Source: RPQJ01 sp963696545
GTDB lineage: Bacteria > Pseudomonadota > Gammaproteobacteria > Steroidobacterales > Steroidobacteraceae
Direction: 5' to 3'
Assembly: GCA_963696545.1 (NCBI GenBank)
Contig: CAVOKQ010000003.1
Span: 1-64,000 of the forward strand
DNA: 64,000 nt
In this document: positions 17,061 to 24,664 of the stretch, in pieces
Layout: every line of letters starts with the position of its first letter
Position numbering within the stretch: the stretch's first letter is position 1
Made by a program: the position numbers and the translations under genes
The notes under the pieces: model-generated
The model's database searches: none
Told to the model about the DNA's origin: nothing
What the model saw: the letters and a program-made list of their open reading frames with translations, nothing else

Positions 17061-18382
17061 CGGCCTCGCTCACGCCGCTTGACTGGCCCACGCTGCCGGC
17101 CTCTGACCGTGCGGAGTTGCTGCGGCGGCCCGCCCAGCGCGATGCCGCCGGGCTGCGCGACAAGGCAGGCCGCATCGTCGCGGACGTGCGAACTCGCGGC
17201 GACGAGGCATTGCGCGAGTACACGCAGCGGCTCGACGGCGTGCGGCTCGACTTATTCGCCGTGAGCGACGCGGAGTTCGCGCAGGCCGACGCGGCCGTGA
17301 CCTCCGAGCAGCACGCGGCGCTGCGCCGGGCAATCGAAACGGTGACGCGCTTCCACGAGACGCAGTCGCTCGAACCGCTGCGCGTGCAGACGTCGCCAGG
17401 CGTGACCTGCGAGCGGCTGATCGTGCCACTGCAGGCCGTCGGACTCTATGTGCCCGCGGGCACGGCGCCGCTGCCGTCCACGGCGATCATGCTCGCAGTG
17501 CCGGCCCGGATCGCCGGCTGTCCGGTACGAGTGATGTGCACACCGCCGCGGCCCGACGGCAAAGCTGATCCAGCGGTGCTGGTCGCGGCCAGGCTGTGCG
17601 GTGTCGAGCAGGTGTTCAAGCTCGGCGGCGCGCAGGCCGTGGCCGCAATGGCGTATGGCACCGCGACCGTGCCGAAGGTGGACAAGATCTTCGGACCGGG
17701 GAACTCGTGGGTGACGGCTGCGAAGCAGATCGTCGCGGCCGACGCGGACGGCGCTGCACTCGACATGCCGGCCGGCCCGTCGGAAGTTCTGGTCGTCGCC
17801 GACGAGACGGCCCGGCCGGTATTCGTGGCCGCCGACCTTCTGGCGCAGGCCGAGCACAGCGAGGATGCGCAGGTCGTACTGGTCACGGTATCGGCAGCCA
17901 TCGCCAGCGCCTGCATCGCGGAGGTCGACCGACAGCTGGCCGCCCTGCCGCGCCGGGCCATCGCGGCGCAGGCCATCGCCAGCAGCCGCGTGATCGTCGT
18001 GCCGGACATCGCGACCGCGATCGACGTCAGCAATCGCTATGCGCCCGAGCACCTGATCCTGCAGGTTCGTGCGCCGCGTGACTGGCTGCCTTGCGTACGC
18101 AATGCCGGATCCGTCTTCCTGGGTGCGTGGACGCCGGAGACCATGGGCGACTACTGCAGCGGCACCAATCACGTGCTACCGACTTACGGCCACGCTCGTG
18201 CCTACAGTGGCCTCGGGGTACTCGACTTCGTGAAGCGCATGACGGTCCAGGAAGTCACGCCCGACGGCCTTGCCGACCTCGGCCTGACAGCGCGCACGCT
18301 CGCACGGCTCGAGTCCCTGGACGCGCATGCAAACGCCGTGACCGTGAGGCTCGATGCCATCGCCCGTGGAGACCGGGCATGA
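17057..18382 (+). CDS. hisD: histidinol dehydrogenase
   Basis: Zn-dependent two-step oxidation of histidinol to histidine with NAD. From the GTG at 17057 (overlapping the hisG TGA) it has 441 residues. FGPGNSWVTAAKQ and DMPAGPSEVLVVAD are family blocks. Zn and catalytic residues appear in LLAQAEHSEDAQV, RYAPEHL and GTNHVLPTYGHA. Translational coupling through GTGA is typical of this operon. Confidence 0.95.
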   Translation: MTASLTPLDWPTLPASDRAELLRRPAQRDAAGLRDKAGRIVADVRTRGDEALREYTQRLDGVRLDLFAVSDAEFAQADAAVTSEQHAALRRAIETVTRFHETQSLEPLRVQTSPGVTCERLIVPLQAVGLYVPAGTAPLPSTAIMLAVPARIAGCPVRVMCTPPRPDGKADPAVLVAARLCGVEQVFKLGGAQAVAAMAYGTATVPKVDKIFGPGNSWVTAAKQIVAADADGAALDMPAGPSEVLVVADETARPVFVAADLLAQAEHSEDAQVVLVTVSAAIASACIAEVDRQLAALPRRAIAAQAIASSRVIVVPDIATAIDVSNRYAPEHLILQVRAPRDWLPCVRNAGSVFLGAWTPETMGDYCSGTNHVLPTYGHARAYSGLGVLDFVKRMTVQEVTPDGLADLGLTARTLARLESLDAHANAVTVRLDAIARGDRA

Positions 18383-19434
18383 GCTCCGTGCTGGCGCTTG
18401 CGCGCCCCGACATCCTCCGGTTGCAGCCCTACCAGCACGCGAAGTGGGACCCGACGCTCGAGCGCATGCACGCGAACGAGATGCCGTGGCGCGCGCAAGG
18501 CGACAACTCGATCGCAGGCCTGAATCGCTATCCCGAGCCACAGCCGCACGCGCTCGTCGAACGCATGGCCCGGCTCTACGACGTGCCGGCGAGCCAGGTA
18601 CTGGTCGGCCGTGGCAGCGACGAGGCGATCGACCTGCTGGTGCGGGCATTCTGCCGCGCAGGCGCTGATCGAGTCGTCATCTGCCCGCCGACCTTCGGCT
18701 TCTACAAGGTCGCGGCGCTGATCCAGGGCGCCGAGGTCGTCGAGGTGCCGCTCATCGAGGACGGGTTCAGGCTCGCCGCGGACGCGGTGATTGCGGCCGG
18801 ACGCAGCGCGAAGATCGTATTTCTCTGCTCGCCGAACAACCCGACCGGAAACCTGCTGGACGAAGGCGACCTGCTCAGCATCTGCCGCTCGCTCGCCACC
18901 GACGCGCTCGTGTGCGTGGACGAGGCGTACGTCGAGTTCTCGGGACGGGCGAGTCTCACGTCAAGGCTGTCGGAACTGCCGAATCTCGTGGTGCTCCGCA
19001 CGCTGTCCAAGGCCTATGCGCTCGCGGGCGCACGCTGCGGCACGCTGATCGCTGCCGAGGAGATCGTGAACCTGCTGAAGCGCATCATCCCGCCTTACGC
19101 GATCCCCGAGTCCACGGTCGAGGACGTGCTGCGGCTCACCGAGGCACCGCAGCGGGTCATTGCGGCGGACAGGATCCGCACGATCCTCGCCGAACGCGGG
19201 CGGATGCGGGCCAGGCTCGAGGCCTCGACGGCTGTCGCGCGCGTGTTCGCCTCGGACGCCAATTTCCTGCTGGTGCAGTGCCGGGATGCGCGCCGGTTGC
19301 TCGAGGCCGGCAAAGCCGTCGGGCTGCTGGTGCGTGACTTCAGCACCGCACCGCGACTCGAAGGCTGCCTGCGCATCTCCGTAGGTACACCCGAACAGAA
19401 CGATCGCCTGCTGGCGGCGGTGGAGCGTTCATGA
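18379..19434 (+). CDS. hisC: histidinol-phosphate aminotransferase
   Basis: PLP aminotransferase (fold type I, class II) that converts imidazole-acetol phosphate to histidinol phosphate. The 351 residues contain YPEPQPHALVERMA, the PLP-contact SPNNPTGN, DEAYVEFSG and the Schiff-base Lys in RTLSKAYALAGAR, ending with CLRISVGTPEQND. ATG 18379 overlaps the hisD stop. It is coupled on both sides, as hisD-hisC-hisB. Confidence 0.95.
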   Translation: MSSVLALARPDILRLQPYQHAKWDPTLERMHANEMPWRAQGDNSIAGLNRYPEPQPHALVERMARLYDVPASQVLVGRGSDEAIDLLVRAFCRAGADRVVICPPTFGFYKVAALIQGAEVVEVPLIEDGFRLAADAVIAAGRSAKIVFLCSPNNPTGNLLDEGDLLSICRSLATDALVCVDEAYVEFSGRASLTSRLSELPNLVVLRTLSKAYALAGARCGTLIAAEEIVNLLKRIIPPYAIPESTVEDVLRLTEAPQRVIAADRIRTILAERGRMRARLEASTAVARVFASDANFLLVQCRDARRLLEAGKAVGLLVRDFSTAPRLEGCLRISVGTPEQNDRLLAAVERS

Positions 19435-20501
19435 GCGCCGAGCGCATTCTCTTCATCGACCGTGACGGCACGCTGATCCAGGAGCCCGCCGACAAGCAGG
19501 TAGACAGCCTCGCGAAACTCCGTCTCGCACCGGGCGTGATTCCCGCGCTGCTCGAGCTGAGGCGGGCCGGGTACCGGTTCGTGCTGGTCAGCAACCAGGA
19601 CGGACTCGGCACGGCCTCGTTCCCGGCGCAGAGCTTCCACGAGCCGCAGGACTTCATGCGCGAGCTGTTCGCGTCGCAGGGCATCGAGTTCGATGCGGAG
19701 TTCTTCTGCCCACACTTTCCCGCAGACGAATGTGACTGCCGCAAGCCTCGCACGGGCCTGCTGACGGAATTCCTGGCGAACCACGAAATCGACCGGGAAC
19801 GCAGCTTCGTGGTCGGGGACCGCCAGGCGGACCTCGATCTCGCGGCCAATCTCGGCATCGGCGGGATCCGCATCCACGGTGAGAGCGGCGAATCCTGGGC
19901 CACGATCGCCGCGCGCCTGCGCCTACCCGAGCGGACAGCACGCGTCACGCGACGCACCAAGGAAACGGACATCTCGGTCGCCGTGAACCTCGATCGCGAG
20001 TCCCCGATCTCGATCTCGACCGGCATCGGTTTCTTCGATCACATGCTCGAGCAGGTCGCGCGTCACGGCGGCTTCTCGCTCGAGCTCAACTGCAATGGCG
20101 ACCTGGAGGTCGACGAGCATCATACGGTCGAGGATTGCGCGCTCGCACTCGGCCAGGCGCTGCGTGAGGCCCTGGGCGACAAGCTCGGGATCGGCCGCTA
20201 CGGCTTCGTACTGCCGATGGACGAAGCGCTCGCGCAGGTCGCGATCGACCTGTCGGGGCGGTCATACGCAGTGTTCACCGGCCGGTTCGACCGCGATGCG
20301 GTCGGCGGACTTCCGACCGAGCTGGTGCCGCACTTCTTCCGCTCGCTTGCGGACAGCCTCGGCGCCGCAATCCACGTCGAGGTGCGGGGCGAGAATACTC
20401 ATCACATGATCGAGTCCTGCTTCAAGGGCGTCGGCCGGGCGTTGCGGCGCGCGTTTCGCGTGCGGGGCAGCGAACTCCCGAGCAGCAAGGGCGTGCTCTG
20501 A
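19431..20501 (+). CDS. hisB: bifunctional histidinol-phosphatase / imidazoleglycerol-phosphate dehydratase
   Basis: A fusion of two His enzymes, as in Enterobacteria and Xanthomonads. Residues 1-165 form a HAD phosphatase with the nucleophile in FIDRDGTLIQEPA, motif II LVSNQDG, a Zn loop (CPHFPADECDCRKP) and motif III VGDRQADLDLA. Residues 170-356 form the dehydratase with GIGFFDHMLEQVARHG, DEHHTVEDCALALG and THHMIESCFKG, which bind the two Mn ions. The total of 356 residues equals the usual fusion length. Overlaps hisC by four bases. Confidence 0.96.
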   Translation: MSAERILFIDRDGTLIQEPADKQVDSLAKLRLAPGVIPALLELRRAGYRFVLVSNQDGLGTASFPAQSFHEPQDFMRELFASQGIEFDAEFFCPHFPADECDCRKPRTGLLTEFLANHEIDRERSFVVGDRQADLDLAANLGIGGIRIHGESGESWATIAARLRLPERTARVTRRTKETDISVAVNLDRESPISISTGIGFFDHMLEQVARHGGFSLELNCNGDLEVDEHHTVEDCALALGQALREALGDKLGIGRYGFVLPMDEALAQVAIDLSGRSYAVFTGRFDRDAVGGLPTELVPHFFRSLADSLGAAIHVEVRGENTHHMIESCFKGVGRALRRAFRVRGSELPSSKGVL

Positions 20502-20502
20502 A

Positions 20503-21108
20503 GTGCCGACAGTCAACGACGTCGCGATCATCGACAGCGGCGGCGCGAACATCGCATCGCTCCGGTTCGCCCTCGAGCGGCTCGGCGCATCGTCGCAGCT
20601 CACGACCGACGCCGGCACGCTCCGAGCCGCGCGACGCGTGATTCTTCCCGGCGTCGGCGCTGCAGCAGACGCGATGCAGCGCCTGCAGGCACTGGGACTC
20701 GTCGACGTTATTCGCGACCTCGAGCAACCGGTACTCGGCATCTGCCTCGGCATGCAGCTGCTGTTCGAGGCCAGCGACGAGGGTGGCACTTCCTGCCTGC
20801 GGATCATCCCGGCGTCCGTCAGCCGATTCCCTGACCGGCGCGGTTTCCCCGTACCGCACATGGGGTGGAACCAGCTCGAGTTTGACCAGGGTGGTGTGCT
20901 GCTCGCAGGGATCGAGCGCGGTGACTACGTCTACTACGTGCACAGCTATTGCGCGCCAGTCGGCCGCTGGACCGTGGCCACGACGGACTACGGCGGCCAT
21001 TTCTCCGCGGTCGTGCGGCATGACAACTTCGTCGGTTCCCAGTTCCATCCCGAGCGCTCGGGCCGCGTGGGCGCACGCCTGCTCGCAAATTTCCTGGAGC
21101 TTGGCTGA
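20503..21108 (+). CDS. hisH: imidazole glycerol phosphate synthase, glutamine amidotransferase subunit
   Basis: Class I glutaminase that feeds ammonia to HisF. The 201-residue protein has a catalytic triad with the Cys in LGICLGMQLLFEASDEGG and the His-Glu in SQFHPERSG; the nearby VPHMGWNQL is typical of HisH. The start is a GTG at 20503, one base after the hisB stop; no ATG fits the family start (DVAIIDSGGANIASLR). Its TGA shares one base with the hisA ATG. Confidence 0.95.
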   Translation: MPTVNDVAIIDSGGANIASLRFALERLGASSQLTTDAGTLRAARRVILPGVGAAADAMQRLQALGLVDVIRDLEQPVLGICLGMQLLFEASDEGGTSCLRIIPASVSRFPDRRGFPVPHMGWNQLEFDQGGVLLAGIERGDYVYYVHSYCAPVGRWTVATTDYGGHFSAVVRHDNFVGSQFHPERSGRVGARLLANFLELG

Positions 21109-21848
21109 TGCAGATCATTCCCGCGATCGATCTTCGCGACGGACGCTGCGTTCGTCTGCTGCAGGGCCGCTTCGACGCCGAGACAGTCTATTCGACGGAG
21201 CCGTCGGCCGTGCTGGACCAGTACATCGCACTGGGCGCCCGCCTCGTTCACGTCGTCGACCTGGACGGTGCACGCGCTGGCTCGCAGGGCAATGCGCGCG
21301 CCATCGCGGATCTCGCGCGCGCACGCCGCGCAGCACTGCAGGTCGGCGGCGGTGTCAGGACTCGCGACACCGTGCATCGCCTGCTCGACGCTGGAGTATC
21401 GCGGGCGGTGGTCGGCAGCACCGCCGTCTCGCAGCCGGACGCGGTGGCCAGCTGGCTGCGCGAGTTCGGGCCCGAAGCCATCGTGATCGCATTCGACATC
21501 CGCCTCGACGACATGGGAGTGCCGCGGCTGACCACTCACGGCTGGGAACGGCAGACGGCGACCAGCCTGTGGGATGCGGTCGCGGGTTTCCTGCCGCACG
21601 GCCTACGGCACGTGCTGTGCACGGACGTCGCCCGCGACGGAGCGATGACCGGGCCGAACGTCGATCTTTACCGCGAAGCTGCGCGCCGCTTTCCCACCAT
21701 CGCGTGGCAGGCGTCGGGCGGCGTGCGCGACGTCGAAGACCTGCGGACCCTCGACGCAACGGGCGCGGCGGCTGCAATCAGCGGACGCGCACTGCTCGAA
21801 GGCAGGATGCAGCGAGAGGAGCTCGAGCCATTCTTGCGAAACGCATAA
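21108..21848 (+). CDS. hisA: ProFAR isomerase (phosphoribosylformimino-AICAR isomerase)
   Basis: Amadori rearrangement in a beta/alpha barrel. In 246 residues the general base Asp is in IPAIDLRDGRCVRL, the phosphate sites are in VGGGVRTRD and ASGGVRDVEDL, and the second catalytic Asp is in CTDVARDG. It is directly homologous to HisF, encoded next, with which it overlaps by 19 bases. The hisF ribosome-binding site is inside its last codons. Confidence 0.95.
   Translation: MQIIPAIDLRDGRCVRLLQGRFDAETVYSTEPSAVLDQYIALGARLVHVVDLDGARAGSQGNARAIADLARARRAALQVGGGVRTRDTVHRLLDAGVSRAVVGSTAVSQPDAVASWLREFGPEAIVIAFDIRLDDMGVPRLTTHGWERQTATSLWDAVAGFLPHGLRHVLCTDVARDGAMTGPNVDLYREAARRFPTIAWQASGGVRDVEDLRTLDATGAAAAISGRALLEGRMQREELEPFLRNA
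21815..21832 (+). promoter_or_regulatory. Shine-Dalgarno and AUU start of hisF
   Basis: AGAGGAG (21815-21821) is followed, after eight bases, by ATT (21830-21832). That is the codon at the exact position where family members have ATG. The next in-frame GTG is about 20 codons further on, beyond the catalytic Asp, and no ATG exists in frame nearby upstream. Confidence 0.6.
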
Positions 21849-22597
21849 TCCCGTGTCTCGACGTCCGCGACGGCCAGGTCGTCAAGGGCGTGCGCTTCCG
21901 CGACCACCGCGTGATGGGCGACATCATCGAACTCGCGACGCGCTATCGTGCCGAAGGCGCGGACGAGCTGGTCTTCTACGACATCACGGCCAGTCCCGAG
22001 CAACGATCCGTGGACCGTTCATGGGTCACGCGCGTGGCGAGTGTGCTCGACATCCCGTTCTGCGTCGCCGGCGGTATCCGCAGCGTCGAGGACGCGGAAG
22101 GCGTGCTGAATGCCGGCGCGGAGAAGATTTCGGTGAACTCCCCTGCTCTCTCTGATCCCGGATTGATCGAGCGCCTCGCCCGGCGCTTCGGCTCGCAATG
22201 TGTCGTTGTCGGCATCGACAGCCAGACGACCGACGACGGCTACGTCGTGTACCAGTTCACCGGTGACCCGGATCGGACACGAAACACGGCACGATCCACG
22301 CTCGACTGGGTCCGCGAAGTGCAGGACCGCGGCGCCGGCGAGATCGTGCTCAACTGCATGGCGAGCGACGGCGTGCGCAACGGTTACGACATCGCGCAAC
22401 TCGCGGCCGTCCGCGATGTCTGCCGCGTGCCGCTGATTGCGTCCGGTGGCGCGGGGACGCCGGATCATTTCGTCGAAGTGTTCCGCGCGGCGAACGTGGA
22501 CGGCGCGCTCGCCGCCAGCGTGTTCCACTCCGGAGCCATCGCGATTCCCGACCTCAAGCGTCATCTCGCCGCATCGCACGTGGAGGTGAGACTGTGA
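21830..22597 (+). CDS. hisF: imidazole glycerol phosphate synthase, cyclase subunit, AUU start
   Basis: Cyclase half of the HisHF complex, producing imidazole-glycerol phosphate and AICAR. The conserved N-terminus LAKRIIPCLDVRDGQVVKG is preceded by ATT in place of ATG, with a strong Shine-Dalgarno at proper spacing, so AUU is taken as the start (255 residues). Catalytic Asp11 is in CLDV, and the second Asp is in LNCMASDGVRNGYD. Phosphate loops are CVAGGIRSVEDA and IASGGAGTPDHF. A point error replacing ATG is the other explanation. Overlaps both hisA and hisIE. Confidence 0.93.
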   Translation: MLAKRIIPCLDVRDGQVVKGVRFRDHRVMGDIIELATRYRAEGADELVFYDITASPEQRSVDRSWVTRVASVLDIPFCVAGGIRSVEDAEGVLNAGAEKISVNSPALSDPGLIERLARRFGSQCVVVGIDSQTTDDGYVVYQFTGDPDRTRNTARSTLDWVREVQDRGAGEIVLNCMASDGVRNGYDIAQLAAVRDVCRVPLIASGGAGTPDHFVEVFRAANVDGALAASVFHSGAIAIPDLKRHLAASHVEVRL

Positions 22598-23223
22598 CAC
22601 CCGATCAGATTCGCACGCTTGCCTGGAGCAAGGGCGATGGCCTGCTGCCCGCCGTCGTGCAGCATGCACGCACTGGCCAGGTGCTGATGGTCGCCTACAT
22701 GAACGAAGAGGCGCTGGCTCGCACGCTTTCCGGCGGTCGCGCCGTGTTTTTCAGTCGCTCCCGCCAGCAGCTGTGGACCAAGGGCGAGACCTCCGGCCAT
22801 TACCTCGACGTCGTGGACGTGAGCACGGACTGCGATTCCGACACGCTGCTGGTGCTGGCGGTTCCGCTGGGACCCACGTGCCACAAGGGCACCGAGTCGT
22901 GTTTCGACGCGGCTGCACGGACCGGCGTGGACAGGTTGTCGTTCCTGCCACTGCTCGAAGCAACCATCGCCAGCCGGATCACGGACAAGCCGGAGAACAG
23001 CTACACAGCCCGGTTACTCGCCGAGGGACCTGGCAGGATCGCGCAGAAGATCGGGGAGGAAGGCGTCGAGACCGCGCTTGCCGCAGTTACCCGCGACGAT
23101 GCGGGCCTGCTGAGCGAGTGCGCCGACCTGCTCTACCACGTGATGGTGATGCTGCAGTCACGCAAGCTGGGACTGGGCGACGTGGTCAGGGAACTCGAAT
23201 CACGCCACGGCGCGCGACCGTAG
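22594..23223 (+). CDS. hisI: bifunctional phosphoribosyl-AMP cyclohydrolase / phosphoribosyl-ATP pyrophosphatase
   Basis: HisIE fusion that carries out steps two and three of the pathway. Residues 1-110 are the cyclohydrolase with VAYMNEEALARTL, LWTKGETSGHYL, the metal site DCDSDTLLV and CHKGTESCF. Residues 115-209 are the all-helical pyrophosphatase with ENSYTARLL and KIGEEGVETALAA. The GTG start at 22594 overlaps the hisF TGA. It is the last his gene, facing a convergent DUF2845 gene 3 bp away. Confidence 0.95.
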   Translation: MTPDQIRTLAWSKGDGLLPAVVQHARTGQVLMVAYMNEEALARTLSGGRAVFFSRSRQQLWTKGETSGHYLDVVDVSTDCDSDTLLVLAVPLGPTCHKGTESCFDAAARTGVDRLSFLPLLEATIASRITDKPENSYTARLLAEGPGRIAQKIGEEGVETALAAVTRDDAGLLSECADLLYHVMVMLQSRKLGLGDVVRELESRHGARP

Positions 23224-23226
23224 GAT

Positions 23227-23523
23227 TCACTCGATCGACTTCAGCGTCTGCTGGTCGAACACCAGCACCCGGGTCACGCCGTTGGCCTCGTAGGTCCAGC
23301 GCCACACCGCGGTCCGCCCGACCACCTGGTTGCCGCTCCGCACGTCGACGTCCTCGACGTCCTTGGTCGCGGGTTCGCCGCAATACTCGAGCACCTGTGC
23401 CTGGGTCATGCCCGTCTTCACGATGTGGCTGCCGCAGCGAAAGTCACTGTCCGCACTGGCGACGCCCACGCCGAAAGTGGCCGCGACCAGGGCCATTGCC
23501 GCGCAGACTTGTTGCTTCGACAT
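23227..23523 (-). CDS. DUF2845-like periplasmic protein
   Basis: A 98-residue protein with a clear signal peptide (about 1-24, ending GVGVASA). The mature part contains FRCGSHIVKTGMTQAQVLEYCGEP, the motif by which DUF2845 proteins are recognised, with two cysteines, and then a strand-rich C-terminus (WRWTYEANGVTRVLVF). ATG 23523 lies 11 bp after the asd stop, so it is likely the last gene of the lysAC-asd transcript. Function unknown; secretion and paired Cys suggest a small envelope protein. Confidence 0.7.
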   Translation of the reverse strand: MSKQQVCAAMALVAATFGVGVASADSDFRCGSHIVKTGMTQAQVLEYCGEPATKDVEDVDVRSGNQVVGRTAVWRWTYEANGVTRVLVFDQQTLKSIE

Positions 23524-23533
23524 GGCTCTGCCC

Positions 23534-24640
23534 TCAGTCCACCAGGATCCGCAGCATGCGGCGAATCGGCTCGGCAGCACCCCACAGCAACTGGTCACCG
23601 ACGGTGAACGCCGACAGGAACTCGCCGCCCATCGCGAGCTTGCGCACGCGGCCGATGGGTACTTCCAGCGTGCCACTGACCTGCGCCGGCGAGAGTTCGC
23701 GAATCGAATCCTCGCGAGTGTTCGGCACGAGCCGGACCCAGTCGTTGCCGCCGGCGATCAGGCGCTCGATTTCCGCGAGCGGCAGGTCGCGATTCAGCTT
23801 GATGGTCATCGCCTGGCTGTGGCAACGCATCGCACCGATGCGCACGCAGATGCCCTCGACCGGGATCGGGTTGGCGCTGCGGCCGAGGATCTTGTTCGTT
23901 TCGGCGCTGCCCTTCCACTCCTCGCGGCTCTGGCCGTTGCCGAGGTCCTTGTCGATCCACGGGATCAGGCTGCCGGCCAGTGCCGCACCGAACTGCGCCT
24001 TCGGCAGCGCGTCGCTGCGCAGGCAGTCGGTCACGGCGCGGTCGATGTCGAGGATCGCGCTCGAAGGGTCCTTCAGCAGTGCTGCGACCGACGCGTGGGC
24101 GACGCCCATCTGCCCGATCAGTTCGCGCATGTTCGGCGCGCCGGCGCCCGACGCCGCCTGGTAGGTCATCGAAGTGATCCACTCGACGAGGCCCGCGTGG
24201 AACAGCCCACCGAGCGCCATCATCATCAGCGACACCGTGCAGTTGCCACCGATGTAGTCCTTGATGCCGGCCTTGAGGCCAGCCTCGATCACGGCGCGAT
24301 TCACAGGGTCGAGGATGATGACCGCGTGCTCCTTCATGCGCAGCGCCGAGGCCGCGTCCACCCAGTAACCCTGCCATCCGGTCGCGCGCAGCTGCGGGTG
24401 TATGGAGTTCGTGTAGTCGCCGCCCTGGCACGTCACGACGACGTCGCACGCAGCGAGCGCCGCGAGGTCGTTCGCATCCTGGAGCGGACCGGCGCGCTTA
24501 CCGACGTCTGGCGAGGCGCCACCCGCCTGCGAGGTGCTGAAGAACACCGGCTCGAAATGCTCGAAGTCGCGTTCGGCGATCATGCGCTGCATCAGCACCG
24601 ATCCCACCATGCCGCGCCAGCCGACGATTCCTGCCTTCAC
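23534..24640 (-). CDS. asd: aspartate-semialdehyde dehydrogenase
   Basis: NADPH-dependent reduction of aspartyl phosphate, feeding lysine, threonine, methionine and cell-wall diaminopimelate. The 368 residues match the E. coli-type enzyme: the nucleotide loop GWRGMVGSVLMQRM at the start, the active-site Cys in GGNCTVSLMMMALGG, substrate-binding QAASGAGA, and the catalytic His in MRCHSQAMTIKLN. It follows lysAC by 24 bp on the same strand, placing consecutive enzymes of the aspartate pathway together. Confidence 0.96.
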   Translation of the reverse strand: MKAGIVGWRGMVGSVLMQRMIAERDFEHFEPVFFSTSQAGGASPDVGKRAGPLQDANDLAALAACDVVVTCQGGDYTNSIHPQLRATGWQGYWVDAASALRMKEHAVIILDPVNRAVIEAGLKAGIKDYIGGNCTVSLMMMALGGLFHAGLVEWITSMTYQAASGAGAPNMRELIGQMGVAHASVAALLKDPSSAILDIDRAVTDCLRSDALPKAQFGAALAGSLIPWIDKDLGNGQSREEWKGSAETNKILGRSANPIPVEGICVRIGAMRCHSQAMTIKLNRDLPLAEIERLIAGGNDWVRLVPNTREDSIRELSPAQVSGTLEVPIGRVRKLAMGGEFLSAFTVGDQLLWGAAEPIRRMLRILVD

Positions 24641-24664
24641 TGCCCTTCTCCGTAGGAGCCGGCC

